Source of the DNA: Gnetum montanum
Taxonomy: Eukaryota; Streptophyta; Gnetopsida; Gnetales; Gnetaceae
Direction: 5' to 3'
Length of the DNA stretch: 64,000 bases
Assembly: GCA_015680685.1 (NCBI GenBank)
Contig: MNCI01030296.1
Location: forward strand, 558,439 to 622,438
The notes under the pieces: generated by a model
What the model was told of the DNA's origin: nothing
Seen by the model: the letters and a program-made list of their open reading frames with translations, nothing else
Databases searched by the model: none
Translations under genes and position numbers: made by a program
Shown: positions 19,258 through 31,690 of the stretch, in pieces
Position numbering within the stretch: the stretch's first letter is position 1
Layout: the number at the start of each line of letters is the position of its first letter

Positions 19258-22111
19258 AGATCATATGGTTCCAGGTGGTGGAGGTTTCTTAGGTTCCAAA
19301 GAATGTTCTCCTGCTTTGGATGCATGCAATTGAGGTGGCTATGGCTATCTTGCTATTGCTACCAATTCTGGTGGAAGACGAAAGGCATCCAATAATTCTT
19401 TCATCTTCTCCTTCTTACTCTGGGGATCATTCATAGTCCACGTGACATTACCAATGTGAGTTGGAATGGGGATATCCCACAAACAAGTCATTACTATGAA
19501 TAGCTCCTTAACACTGATAAATGAAGTAGTGAATTCCTTGCATTCGATATCGAATGCTTTGAGTGCATTTTGTAGCTCTTGGTAGTCATTCATCCTCTTG
19601 GCCAGGTTCTCAATAGTTGATCTTTTATTAGTGAGCTTTGCCTTGAGAACCTCTAGTCTTATGTTTTCCATTGCAAGCTTTTGCTTGGTGTCCTTGTGGT
19701 GCTTGAACTTCACCTTGTACAACAAGTACAAGCTAGCCACTTGTTTCTCCAAGTTAGATTATGGCTATTTAGTAGTCAACATAGTCAGATTTTCATTTCG
19801 AAGATTAGTGAGCTCTATGTATTTTGTCATTTTCTCAATTTGCAACTCCTTCATGTAGATCTTTGCTCTATTGTAGGCATCTATCCCATCAATGATAGGT
19901 TGCTAAATCTCTCTTCCTTGCTGGAGTTGCTAGAGGATCTCATTTACTTTTTCCTTCATTAACTGTATGTATTTTTCATTAACTTCTTTCTGTAGATCAA
20001 CCTAATATTTGTAGTGATTTTTGACTCTCTCAAATTTGAGAGCCTATGATTTCTAGGTGACTACTTCGATTGCAATCTTTTGGTGAAGAGCATGGACCTC
20101 CTTCATGAAGAGGTCTCTATTTTCTGCTACTAATCTCCTTAGCTTAGTGTTCACTCTAGCTAGTTGCTCTTGCTATTGATGGATGGAATTTTTCATTTTC
20201 TGATTTTGTGTATCAACATTTTGCAGGTGATGATTCTGTATAGTCAATTGAACATTCTCTTGGTAGGTTTGATCTAAGGCCTTATAAATTTTATGTTGAG
20301 TGGCCTCTACCAAGGATCAATAGAACACCACCCATTTCCATTGCATCCTCAACCCTTATCAATCTTATGTGAAGCTATTCAAGAGCTTCATCTTTTGTTA
20401 GTGCTGGGTTGAGTAATGCAAGGTCAATAATTTGGGCTCTTAGTTCAACAACCTCTACAACAAGCATTCATTGAGCTCTTTGGCTATTTTGAGTTGCCCC
20501 TCTAAAATGATGTTCTTGCCCCTTACTTCCAACAGCTCCAATTGGGTTGTAGTTATGTTTCCTAGAAAGTTGAAGACATTCGAAATCGATTATCTAGTTC
20601 CCACCAGTTGGTCTAGTAATTGTTCATTCTATGCTATGTTCAACTTGCCACTTACTATCCCCATAAACATCTACACATCTTTAAGTGTAAAGATGTCTAG
20701 TATAGATGTTGTAGGTGCCTTTAGAGTTTCGACAATTCTATTAGCAACCACCTTTGTTGCTATCTTCTACCCTTGGTGCTACATCATCAAAACTATTACC
20801 CCTTGCCCTCCTCCAATCATACTAAAAAAGTAGAGACATTCCTAGAGATTTCTAGGAATTTCTATTATTACAAGAGGGATACTATTATCTCTTGGGTGCT
20901 AAGATTTGATCTTGCAACTAACTACATTCTTTGAGCTAAAAAGATTAGTCTACCTCCTCCATATGGCTAACTGTTCGAGCCACTTCATTTCAGTGACTCA
21001 TCACTAGTTGGTACACATATGGATCACCACCACTTATTCTTGCTTGTCACTTTTGCTTACTTAAGAGCCATTCTCAGAATTCTTGCAACCATTGAGAAGC
21101 TACGACGATATTCAACATTGTTTGCTAAGTGGGTGCTGGTTGTTGCTTCTCTTCTTAGATGACTTTTGAAGGAACTTTATCTTTCATCATCTCTATCCAG
21201 TTAGCGACTGGAGCACATCAAACATCATTGTTTGTATAGTGATTTGTCCCTCCCCTTCGACATAGTTTTTTGATGAGGCATGGAAAGAGGAATGCCTTCC
21301 TTCCATGTTCATTCTTATTGAAGTGATTTTCTATCTCAAGATAGATTAGCTTTGGAAGGTTAATAAGAAATCTACCACTTAGAATGACGCATCCATAGGT
21401 GGAGAAGGCAGTGATCTTACTTGGCCTCACCATTAGATTGAGGTAAAAGGTCGCAATCTTATAGTAGATTCTCTTTGTTAGTGTGGGTGCACCATACTCC
21501 TTACGATCAACACCATAACACTAATGCAACCATTCTTTCTTGATGATGGGGTTTTCCTGTATTAGAATCTCAATGAGATTTTCCCTAGTTTCTAGCAGCC
21601 CAAGTTCCTTTGAAATGACTTGCATTGAGTAGGACATTGAAATATCCTTGATCTTGATCATTGAACCAACCTACCTATTATTCTAGAATAAGAATGTCTC
21701 TCCCATGTACCACTCCTTGCTGGAAGTGATGATGGGCCACATGGGAGAGGTCTTCAGTTGATCTTGTACTTCTTGAGGTGCTTACTCCAAGAAAGATCCA
21801 AAATTTAACTCTTGAAGCCTCTTTTTCTAAACCTTCTTTGATTTGATTTACTTGAGGTAGGCTTTTTTCAATGTAACCTCAAGTTTTGCTTGTGGGGTTA
21901 GTGCCTCATCTTGGTAAGATTGCTATGTCATTGCTACTTGTTTTGGAATCAGATGAACAAATTCCATCTTGGGCTCTTGCCTAAGAGGTCTTGTAGCATG
22001 GGTTGTTGTTGATTCTTCTTAGGCCACTTTTTGACCCCTTCTCATTCGAGGTCATTTGTCCCATGGTTGTGATGGTTCTCCTTCCTATGTTTGCTTTCCC
22101 TTTGGTGCCAT
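19258..22111 (-). pseudogene. Minus-strand transposon-protein-like gene with long coiled coil, decayed
   Basis: Starts MAPKGKANIGRR (ATG at 22111). After frame breaks, 21490-21210 reads a domain with IYYKIATFYLNLMVRPSKI, SGRFLINLPKLI and FLFPCLIKKLCRRGG; the hydrophobic FP-x-LI-x-x-LC pattern resembles the C-terminal half of the plant 'putative transposon protein' domain. Downstream to about 19345 is a long Glu/Lys/Leu/Gln coiled coil. The end is Pro-rich (KPPPPGT, stop near 19258). It resembles the antisense genes in E1-E4 (MAPK start, same order, Pro-rich end like E4) but has no FCP1-like part. No gag or pol lies beside it, so it may be a remnant of another element or an older stand-alone relative. 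Confidence 0.5.
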
Positions 22112-22546
22112 TTGTGGTCACAACACATCCAAGGATTAGTATGTATAATGTGTAACTTATAATGTTTAAATACATCATCTTGTCAATTACTTACACTTAG
22201 GATAAGGTTGGACCATGGTAGATTGGTTATTTTATTAATTTTTAAGTTTAAATGTTACTAGAGCTAGTTGGAAGAGTTTAATTTTTGTAATTTGATCTTT
22301 TCATGTTGGTTTCTTTGTTAAACCTTTGTGGAAGTTAGAACATTTGGAAAAATTTTCAATTAAAAACTTCAAGTTTGTGGCCCCCATGACTAAGAGCTTA
22401 CTTCCTATAGCTATAGTATTGAAGAACAGAGTGATTTGGACAAATAATTAGGATGGTATGGCTTCTAAAGGATTTGGGCTCTGAAAATTGCAAAAACTCC
22501 TTTGGTGTTTGAAATGAAATGTGAAAAATCTGAAGTGTGGGCATGT

Positions 22547-22556
22547 ATATATAGAC
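22547..22556 (-). promoter_or_regulatory. Candidate TATA box upstream of the minus-strand gene
   Basis: CTATATATAC on the minus strand about 440 bases upstream of the ATG at 22111. It is the strongest TATA-like string in this region, but the distance implies a long leader or a 5' intron. Tentative. Confidence 0.25.
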
Positions 22557-23516
22557 TATTTTTATGTTTTGTTGACAAGGTCTCATATATGGGCTCTCAT
22601 ATACGTAGGGGGGTCCATCGATGGGTACCTATTTATGAAGGTTGTAAACAAAATTTTTCAACTTGAATTTCTCAAAAAAATACATAGAGTTTTCTGATGA
22701 AAGTGGGGTCCATAGATTTCCAGAAAAGCCAACAACATAATGGAATCATCAAAGAGTGTTTTTGAAAGCTGAAAAATTGAAAAATTTGGTGGAGAATGTA
22801 TTCATTGAAGAAATTTCCTTAAGGAGCGCATAATTGGATGCATTGGATGGGGTGCACAAAGGTTTGGATTGCAGGAATGTCTAAGGATGAGGTACTTAAC
22901 TAACCCAACTAAGAGATATGAAATTGGGTCCTCTCCATAGCAGGCACATGCCATTTTTTCCCTTACTTAACATCAACCTAATGAGTCCATTGGCCCATAG
23001 GTGATTAACGTTTATGAAAGTTAAGGACCAAAACTTGGAAGAATCTACCTAAGAATTCCGACACATCAAACCAAGACATCGAATAGGGACATGGACATTG
23101 GTAGTGAGGTGAGTCATAGGAAGCATAGATGGATAGGAGAGAAAGTGAAATGGAGTTCCCAATTAAGGTCAGATGAAATCCCTCATGGATTTTGTGGTTA
23201 AATGACTTGATAAAATCCATCCTTTGTCCAGATCAAAATTGACCATGTTCAATGACTTCACATTGCCACCCTAAGATTGGTCCATTCCCTTGAGACACAA
23301 GAATGCTCTCACAAATCAAAAATAGCTCCTTATAGAGAAAAAAGAGAAGTAGGAAGTGAGAAAGGGCCTTAGTTAGAGGAGACCTTCAAGCATGGGTAAC
23401 ATGCCTTTCTAGTCTTATAACTAGTGCTTGTAGCCTATTATTCTATCTAAGGGGTGTGCTTTAAATTTTCATCATTATATATATATATATATTCTTTTTC
23501 TCTTTTTTTTTAATGG
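22557..23516. other. No gene recognised
   Basis: AT-rich, with only small open frames without recognisable motifs. A (TA)n run lies at about 23476-23492, close to the E5 insertion point. Confidence 0.4.
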
Positions 23517-23559
23517 TGAAACACCACCAAATTTGGACGATAGCACCTTGACTGCAAAT

Positions 23560-24060
23560 TTTTCTAAGTGTTAGCACAAGGCCACTTTCTGCAAATTTGT
23601 CTAAGTGTTGAGACTATGCTCTCCACTACCTTAGAGTGTAGTCAACCTCATGCAAAGTGTAGTCAACACAAAGGCCAGTTTTGCAAATTTTTCTAAGTGT
23701 TAAGCTAGCCACTGCAAAATTTTCTAAGTGCTGAGACTACACTCACCATTGCCCTAGAGTGTAGTTAAGTGTAGTCAGCATGAAAACCCAATTTTTATAA
23801 ATTTTTACTAAGTGTTGAGAGTACACTCTCCACTAGTTGAGAGCATAGTTAAGTGTAATTAACTAGAAGCTAGTTTTTGTAATTTTTAACAAGTGTTGGG
23901 ACTATGCTCACCCCCAATTGAGAGTGTAGTCAGCCTCTTGTGAGGAGCATAATTAGCATATAGCCATTTTTTGCAAAATTGTTCTAAGTGTGGCACTACG
24001 CTCTCCCTAACTCTAGAGTGTAGTCAAGTGTAGTCAGCTAGAACAACCTCCAAAGACCTC
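23560..24060 (+). repeat. Direct repeats in E5 LTR U3
   Basis: At least six diverged copies of a unit containing GCAAATTT(T)TCTAAGTGTTG, ACTA(C/T)(A/G)CTC(T/A)CC and (A/G)GAGTGTAGTCA. Probably promoter-proximal repeats of the LTR. Confidence 0.6.
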
Positions 24061-24420
24061 TACAATGTAGCATGGGCACTCAGCTTAGCTTAAACTCATC
24101 TCTAGCAAGTGTAGTTAGCAAAATGCATATTTTTTTGTATCCCTTTTGTCTACAAAATTATAACTATGCTCGACCCTACACAAGATAGTGGAGAGCATAG
24201 TCTCCAAAGTTGCATTTTTTAGGTACATTGCGGTCCTCTTGGTGCATATACATGCATTTGGTAGCATAGTCATAGTCTCTCAACCTCGTAGAATTTGATA
24301 GAACACAACAAAGCACAACACCACTAGCCTTAGTGGAAAGTGTAGTTAGGTGACAACATAGTCCTAACCATCCCCTCTACCACGTGGTGACCATGCTACA
24401 TTTCATGCTAACCCTAATTC

Positions 24421-24427
24421 TATAAAT
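24421..24427 (+). promoter_or_regulatory. E5 LTR TATA box
   Basis: TATAAATACC after CCCTAATTC, nearly identical in context to the E2 LTR TATA boxes. Confidence 0.55.
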
Positions 24428-25150
24428 ACCCTGTGCTCTCAACATTTTGGGGGTTGTTGGAATTTTGGAAAATCAAGGATTGACAAATTTTTGGGTTAGC
24501 ATTTGGTGAAGTTATAGATGACTACAGCCCCATTGCAGCCCAGTAGAACACTATAGTCCACGATACATCACAGTGGCCAACCCTACAGATGCAGACACCC
24601 CAGTTAGTGTTAGTCTTCATGGCCAAACATCGTTGAGACTATGACTACTCTCTCCATTGCACCTATTGTACCTCGTGTACCTTTTAATTCCTTTTGGGGT
24701 TAACTATGCTCAACCCCATTTGGGGCTGTGTTCTATTTTTCTCTCTAGAAATTTTCACACTTTCTTTGCATTTTTGTTATCTTTGATGTGTAGTCACATT
24801 ACAACTACACTCAGGTGGTAGTCTTTACATGTCATCATCCTCATTTTTGTTGACATGCTTGACTAAACTTGCCTTGTTTGGGCACTCGTGACTATGCTCA
24901 ACACCATTGACATCATCAACGTTGTTAAAATAGTGAACACCATGTGAACACTTAGCACTATTTTACATTAGCATTGTGGCTAACCATGCTACACCCCAGT
25001 TCCATCCAATAAAGTACCTGTTCGATTGACAAGACTGTTCAGGGCACCCTGTCTTTGCTTGTAGTAAGCCCTCATGTGGATTCGTGGTTAGGTTATGCAC
25101 CCATTGACCTTAGTTTTCTAGCCATCAATGTTTTTAATCATTACATTTTT

Positions 25151-25167
25151 TGGTGCTAGAAGGAGGG
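25151..25167 (+). promoter_or_regulatory. E5 primer binding site
   Basis: TGGTGCTAGAAGGAGGG five bases after the LTR end, equivalent to TGGCACTAGAAGGAGGG in E2 and TGGCGCTAGAAGGAGGGC in E3. A tRNA 3' end is the expected primer; I could not assign which tRNA from memory. Confidence 0.6.
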
Positions 25168-28100
25168 TAGAACCATTTTCCTCTTTAGTCTCCATTGGTG
25201 GTTGTCTCATGTTCTCTGCATCACCATTGCTGGCTTCGAGCTAGCATAGATCCAACACCCTTGTGGACCTACTACATGCGTAGTAGTAGCTGGATCTTAG
25301 GCTAGTGCAGGTATTGTTTACTAATCAGTTAGTGTAGATTGAACCTTGTTGTCAGTTCCCCTAGAACCCCACGTAGCAATCCTAGAGCATACATTTCCAT
25401 AGTTAGTTGAATTTTGGACACTTAGTAGAGAGCATAGTTAGCTCTTAGCATAGAGAGCATAATCTCTAGAGTTAGCCATTTTTATGCAGTCTCCAGAGTT
25501 AGCCATTGTTCTACAACCACTAGAGTTAGCCATTTTCATAGTTAGCAAATTTAGTCATTTTCTGCAACTAGCAACCTCTACAATCCCCTCTTGCAAATTA
25601 ATCCACACACATGAGTTCCAAACAACCTTCAACATTAATCCTAAGCACACTAGTAGTCTTGCCCACCCAACAAGAAACTAGGATTGACCACCCTACTAGT
25701 CCTGCTATGGCAGCGCGAAGGTAATGCCTTAGGTTGTATGGCCAAGACCTAGATTATACTATGCTAAACGATAAACAATATAACTTTATCTAGGCAAAGA
25801 TTTAGGCGGGCCTATTTGTAGATTGCTTGGACATGAAAGACAAATAGGGCTATGAGCCCATTCACTAGAATGGATGGGAGTATATCCCCTCCCTGGTCAA
25901 TTCAACCAACTCACGAAACGCTATCATTGGATACTTGCCTAGCTCGTTTGAGCAAGTGAGTGTGAAGTGGGAATAGATTATGAGGAGCCCCTACAAGGAG
26001 AGGAAGATGAGTTTGAAGCTCATTCTGAGCATGAGGACTCCTTCCACATTGTCTTCCAATGAATGACCCTTGGTTTGACCCTCTCATAGTCCCATTCACC
26101 TATCTTTCTTGAGATAGTCATAGCCCCAGCATCACCTTCTAGGTCAATGCTTGTGATCACGACACACCAAACATAGCATATGCCTCACAATGTAGTGCCT
26201 CTTGTTAACTTTCCCTTTGTGGCATTGTCGCAACCTACCCAGTCATCTCAGCTAGTAGCAATCATGCTTGCTCAGCCTTACATATACACAATGCATGTAT
26301 CTTAGCCCCAAACAACTCAGGCATCTTACATCTTGCTTGTTTCATCAATATCCTTGGCAATGGTCCAATCCATGCACACATGGCTTGCCCCAATCACGGT
26401 GCCCATAACATAGCCAGTGCAATAAGCACCTTGCATGGTCTTGCAACTTGCAACTAGGACATCAACTACACAACCAGCATAGTAGGTAGCACAACCAATG
26501 CAACCTATTGTAGCATCCTAAAACCTAGATCAGACATCCTAATTGATCCAAACCTTGATAGAAGAGGTGAAGTAGCTTAAGCTACTTCCTCTAAAATAGT
26601 TAAAGTCATGGACATCTACCAGGATGATTCCATAAGTCCTACAATCCCATCATTGACTCTGCCAACTAGGATCTTGCTGCCTCAATTCACCAAGTACAAC
26701 GGTGAAGGGGACCCCAATGAACACCTAGTGATGTTTAGGTTTGAGTGCCTACTACTACAAGTGTGGCCACACACCATGATATATGTTTATACCATTCACT
26801 CATTGGCAAGGCACTAGATTGGTACTAAGCACTTTCCAAAGGTTCCATTTCCTCTTTGGAAGACCTCTTAAGCCAGTTGTGATGCGCTTCAAGTACAACT
26901 TGAAGCCTAAAATTTTCCTAGGCCAATTGATGCAGATCAAGCAAGGCCACCTAGAGCCTGTTCAAAAATTCATCCAATGCTGAAGTACCTTCTTAAATGA
27001 AATATGAGAGCCAATACCCAAGATACACCTCCTGGATATATTTAAGGGTGTAGTTAATGACTTCATAAAGTCAAAACTGTATTGCTTGGGCTTGTAGTCT
27101 TTAAGCCAAGCCTTTGCCTAGACCAAGAGCATAGAAGATGCAGTGAGACTAGTAATAACCCAACCTATGTGGCCTACAAAAACTAGCATGCAAGAAAGAA
27201 AAATGCAACAATGATAATGGTAGCCACACATGCTAAAGCAATCAACTAGGGGCTAATGACTAGGTAGCCCAATGCCCTAACTTACAAAGCTACCAACTCT
27301 AGCACCCAGGCAACCAACCCACCTACATCTATAGTGGCCATAACACAAGTTGGCCAAAGGTCCAATTTTGAGTGCAAGGATTTCTCAAAATATACCCTGT
27401 TGCCATTGAAACCCTTAGAGCTATTAGATCAACTATTGAAAGCCTAGTACATCCAACATAAGAAAATGTCTGAGGATGCTCACAAAAGGCATGACAAGTA
27501 TTGTGAGCTACTAAGGAATCTTGCCTTAGCAGCACCAAATGAGCCCCCAATCCCATAGTGCTTCAGGTTGAACCAATTCTATCATTACCACCAGTTGTTC
27601 AGTAATAGCATGGAATTTTGTTGAGCTTTTCAAGATTATCTACAAAGGATGATAGATAGGGGTGAACTAGTGCTTGACATGGAAAACTTGGTTAGCCCTA
27701 GAACCAATCCATGAGGGTGTACAAAGATCCTCTAGACGTGGATGGTACTAGCTACATCATAAACACCATCAGTGTGGGTGGCAAGTCAGAACTAGTGTAG
27801 CAGCCTTTTGTGGTCCGAGTGCCTTATAGTAGTGTAAGGGTACCCTCAACCTCCACAAGTTCAAGGCCCCCCTTTGTTGTTACAGTGTCACCTTGAGCAC
27901 CAACAACACCCTTCATGGTTAGGATTCCACAACATGTTGCAACAACAATTACTTAGCTACCACTTGTCATTAGGGTGTCACAACATGTTGGCCCCTCACC
28001 TACCTGAAGCTTGGTAGTGGGCAATGCATCAACCCCTTCTTGTCCAAGGGTTGACCCTGCCAGCAGCATGGGTAGACCCACTAGATGGCAATGCAAGAGG

Positions 28101-28450
28101 CCTAATGAACACCTCATAGACAAAATGGCTAGGCAATAACAAGACCAAAGAGCACTTGGTCCACCGAAGCTAGTTCCTCTCTTTGTAGTTCCTATGGTTG
28201 AAGCAATTAAAAAGACCACAACTAGCAAGCCACAACCAAGGATTGAGGCCTCCAAATAGGCCAAGAAAACCAAGCTCAAGTCCCTTTTGTAAGAGATCCA
28301 TCTCTTAGGCTGCATGGAGGAGGTCAAGGCCAACAAAACGGTCGATGGCAAAGACTCCGTAGATGCACTAGCCTAGGTTAAATAAGTGCTCAAGTAGAAA
28401 AATACAACATTGAGCCTGTATGGCCTAGTCATGACCATATTTGACTATTA
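25168..28450 (+). pseudogene. gag: E5 leader and gag, decayed
   Basis: An untranslated leader runs to about 25700, then gag with many stops. Recognisable pieces: an N-terminal part similar to E3 near 25760-25900; VMDIYQDDSISPTIP and LPQFTKYNGEGDPNEHL (26608-26720); a WYxALP-type core (about 26815-26850); FKYNLKP (about 26889); the SQAFA-stop-TKSIEDA segment (about 27108); and a nucleocapsid-like part to 28397 (TAG). The TAG codons before TK and before KNT are at the same positions as in E1 and E2. Confidence 0.7.
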
Positions 28451-29263
28451 GGAAGCACTAGTGTGGATGTTGACCTTCATTCCTATTATAGAGGACATCT
28501 TTGCATATGAGAATTCCATCCATGTAGTGATGTTTCCCTCTATGCCATAGGAATCAAGTCCAACATCCCTAGCATTTTGTGACGAGGAAATCAAGATCAA
28601 CCCCAAGTGAGGGGAGGTCATAATAGTCCCCATGTTCATCACCATACATGTTAGGCAATGAAAGATTTGGAGAGTGCATGTTGATGATGGAGCAACAAAA
28701 AATGTAATATTTCATCGACAAGCTAGCCCTCATGAACCAAATTAGGCCAATGAAAACTGCATGCTTGAAATCCTTCAATGGATCACATGTCACTATCAGG
28801 GGCATGATAACATAGCCTTTGTGGCAGGGGAGAAATTCCCCACCACTACCAAATTCATCATCATAGAGGAAATGCCTGACCTTAATCTAATATTGGATAG
28901 GCCATGGTTGGCCCAATTATAGGCCATCTTCTCTCTGATCCAACAAGAAATCCACCTTTCGTACGAAGGTGGTGAAGTTATCATCCATAGTGAGAACATC
29001 ACCACTTTGGCCATCAATAACATAGATATGGAGCAAGGGTTGGAGGTTTAATTCCCTGATGATGCACCTGCAGTAGATAATGTAACATGTAAGGCTAACA
29101 CACCAAAAAAGCGGTGGAAGCTAATGACCTCCTAGAGGATGCCCTTTGGGAAACATTACCCTTTGAAATAGTGAGTGAGGGTTAAGGAGACTATTGAATA
29201 GTGTAATCTAGGCCCTACACACCTCCTAACCCATACCAAGTTAGGAAGAAACTACGCGACTAA
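28398..29263 (+). pseudogene. pro: E5 aspartic protease, decayed
   Basis: Starts KNTTLSLYGL. The active-site loop near 28676-28710 reads VHVDDGATKNV, followed by AGEKFPTTTKFI and LNLILDRPWLAQL (near 28886), where the G of ILG is Asp. An insertion near 28705 shifts the frame. It ends with a short basic tail near 29263. Confidence 0.65.
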
Positions 29264-29519
29264 GGCATCTCCTTAGTTCAACATGTGCTTGGTGTTTGCC
29301 TGTCATTCGCCTCTGTGCACCCTGCATTTGACTTCCCACTTATGCTACATTAGAACTATAGCATGTCACTTGCATTTGGCTTTATTGCTTAGCTTATGAA
29401 TCTGCCTTATCCATGCATTTGCTAGCTTTACATTTCCACAGTTATTATTTTAATGCATAAAAAACATCAAAACTTATAAAAATCATAAAAGCTAAACTTA
29501 CAAAAAAAAGAGATAGCAA

Positions 29520-30360
29520 CATATAAGACTTGAAATGGCCTTAAAGTATGCTATGGCCCAAAATGACCTAAAACTATAGCTTTTAACTCTATCCCTATAG
29601 CTCGCCATGGCCTTCAACTAGCAACTTGGGGCCTGAAATGGCTTGAAACTACTATTTTCAAGTCCCCTTATAGTGGCCCGAAATGACCTTAAACTACCCC
29701 CCTTAATCCTACGAACAAAGCCTGGAATGGCCTTAAACTATTGTTACAGCCTAAAATGGCCTAAAACTATCACTTTTAATCCTCTTGCTATGGCGCAAAA
29801 TGACGCTTAACTAGCAATTCCATCACTGTGGCTCGAAATGGCCTTAACCTAGCAATATGGTTCACCATGGCCTTAAACTGGTAATGTGTGGCCTAAGATG
29901 GCCTTAAACTAGTAACACATGCAACACACATGATTCAGAATGGCCTAAAACTATCATCATGGCTTGAAATAGCCTTAAACTAGTAATTGCCATGGCTTGG
30001 AATGGCCTTAAATTACCATTGGGGCTTGAAATGGCCCTAAACTAGTAGGGTCGGCTTGCCATGGTCTTAAACTAGTAATGTTACGGCCTGCCATGGCCTT
30101 AAACTAGCAATGAGTGGCCCAAATGACCTTAAACTACCCCTATCAATCCTCTCACTATGGCCCAAAATGGCCTAAAACTAGCAATACATGACCCATAATG
30201 GCCTAAAACTATCATCATGGCTCGAAACAGCCTTAAACTAGCAATTGCATAGCCCAAAATGGCCTTAAACTATTGCCTTTAATCCCATTATAGTAGCCTG
30301 AAATGGAATTAAACTAGCATTAGCCTACTTGCTATGATCTTAAGCTAGCATGGGGCTCAC
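29520..30360 (+). repeat. E5 post-protease repeat array (TGGCCTTAAACTAGCAA type)
   Basis: More than twenty diverged units of (A/T)TGGC(C/T)(C/T)(G/A)AAATGGCC + TTAAACTAGCAA over about 840 bp, with spacing varying from about 25 to 50 bp. This is the largest block of this motif in the window. Same place and core as in E1-E4. Confidence 0.85.
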
Positions 30361-30586
30361 AATGGCCTAGTCACATTATTATTGCATAATCCTAACTTAG
30401 TACATTTACTCATCATGTTATAAGCGTAGCAAGCGCATAGCAGATAACCATAAAAAGAAAAGTTTACACATTGCACATCACATATAGTGAATGCATTCAT
30501 TAGATATCATATGAATATCAGTACATAGCATGAGCAACATCATGTGGTAAAAACATAGTAAAAATAGCAAAAATGCCCAACAATGG

Positions 30587-31655
30587 TGTACTGACCTAAA
30601 TCATCAGTGTAAGGCTAGAAGTAAAACAAACACCGAAAGATGGTCAGGTAGACACAGCTGACCCTGCCTTAGCCTTGAGGGCAAGCTGGAAAAGTAAATG
30701 AAGGCAGAGTGCCTTGGATGGTCTGCATGCAAATCAACCAAGGATTTCCCCGAGTGTAAACTATAGCTTGTGTTGGGGTTATCATAACTGAAGCTTTAAA
30801 ATGTAAACAGTGCACATGAAACGTAAACAAAAATGTATGCAGGTATCATAAACAAAACGTAAACAGAACGTAAACTGAATGCAAAATAGAGCAAATAGAA
30901 TAATGGTTGGCAAAGCGAACTGTATTATATTGCTTAGAAAAATATGTGCACCGGTCAAAGCATAGCTGCACGTGTGGATGGTAGGTCAAGCACCAAACCC
31001 TGGGGCGACGTGATGTGATGATGTGATGATGTACTTGGATGCTAGGAGTTAGAATGTGCTGAGCACCCAAGGATTGCTGGTCTAAGTTTCCTAAGCTATT
31101 TAACTCAAAAATTGCCAAGCCCATTTATGTGAATTGATAGGGTATTTATAGGATTGGACCAGGCTTGACATGGAATTCATAAATGGAATCAATGCCTGGG
31201 AGATGAGAGGAAACATATCTAGCAACATGTGTCCAATGGACAACTATGTGTGAGTTGGACGTGTGTTGGCAAGCTATGTTCTTGACCAAGTTCACTGTAT
31301 CTTACAACGTGAGGGTCACTCAAGCCCATGGAAATACATACAATTTAGACTGTGAGGGCCTGACAAGCCCACAAATGAATATTTACAATGTACTACAAGA
31401 GAAATTGACTTTGGCCTGCTTGAAACTTCTCGGTCCCTGAATTGGCTATTGCAAGATGTTTATTTGAGTGGTTTTGTGGCTATTTGAGGTATCTCTGCTT
31501 CACCAGAGCTCCCAGCATGAGTTGATTTGGTCTTGGCATGCGTTTGGAGTGCTTTTATCTGGGCGTGAATAGTACTCACGCTGATGAATAGTGTTGATGA
31601 ATAGTGTTCACGCTGGTGAATAGTGGTCACGTTGGTGAATGGTGCAATGTGAGTG
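30587..31655 (-). repeat. LTR of family B, minus orientation (copy 1)
   Basis: Read on the minus strand it ends GGTTCAGTACA, the same end as the plus copy at 32211. On the plus strand it starts TGTACTGACCTAAATC right after E5's CAACAATGG. Body about 95% like 58455-59530 by eye. It carries TATAAATACC on minus (31144-31150) and near its other end tandem GATGAATAGTGTTCACGCT-type units. Because host sequence, not a PBS, abuts its U5 end, it would be the 3' LTR of a minus-oriented element. Confidence 0.65.
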
Positions 31656-31690
31656 TCCAGCGTGACCACTATTCACCAGCGTGGACACAT
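31575..31690. repeat. Head-to-head LTR junction / imperfect palindrome 1
   Basis: Left arm holds GGTGAATAGTGGTCACG; after a short centre containing GTGAGTGTCCAG the right arm reads CGTGACCACTATTCACC. The same centre is found at 59530. Confidence 0.65.

Larger units (their letters stand above)
23517..25145 (+). repeat. E5 5' LTR
   Basis: Starts TGAAACACCACCAAA (the same TGAAACACC start as E1/E2) and ends ATCATTACA just before the PBS. About 1629 bp. Its U3 holds direct repeats of about 60-90 bp built from TTTTCTAAGTGTTGAGACTA and GAGTGTAGTCA-type strings (23560-24060), unlike the TACGCT/AGCGTA motifs of the E1/E2 LTRs. The TATA box is at 24421. The 3' LTR is not in the window. Confidence 0.72.
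23517..30586 (+). mobile_element. E5: Tat-type element, 5' part only
   Basis: 5' LTR, PBS, leader, gag, protease and repeat block in the same order as E2. It is cut off at 30586 by a minus-oriented LTR of another family. The equivalent sequence in E4 shows what follows the shared CCCAACAATGG when uninterrupted: the 3' end of the antisense gene. No antisense gene, RT or integrase of E5 is present in the window. Confidence 0.75.

Noticed and set aside
23512-23516. AATGG before the E5 LTR and AATGG before the LTR at 30587 as a matched target duplication
   Set aside because: The two LTRs belong to different families and orientation; five bases can match by chance.
29520-30360. CRISPR-like array (repeats with spacers)
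   Set aside because: Repeats are diverged, spacers are uneven and related, the sequence is plant nuclear, and no cas genes are present.
31246-31440. Plus open frame repeated at 59074-59259, looking like a conserved small protein
   Set aside because: Both lie in family-B LTR copies; similarity is that of the LTR. Flanking non-coding parts are equally similar.
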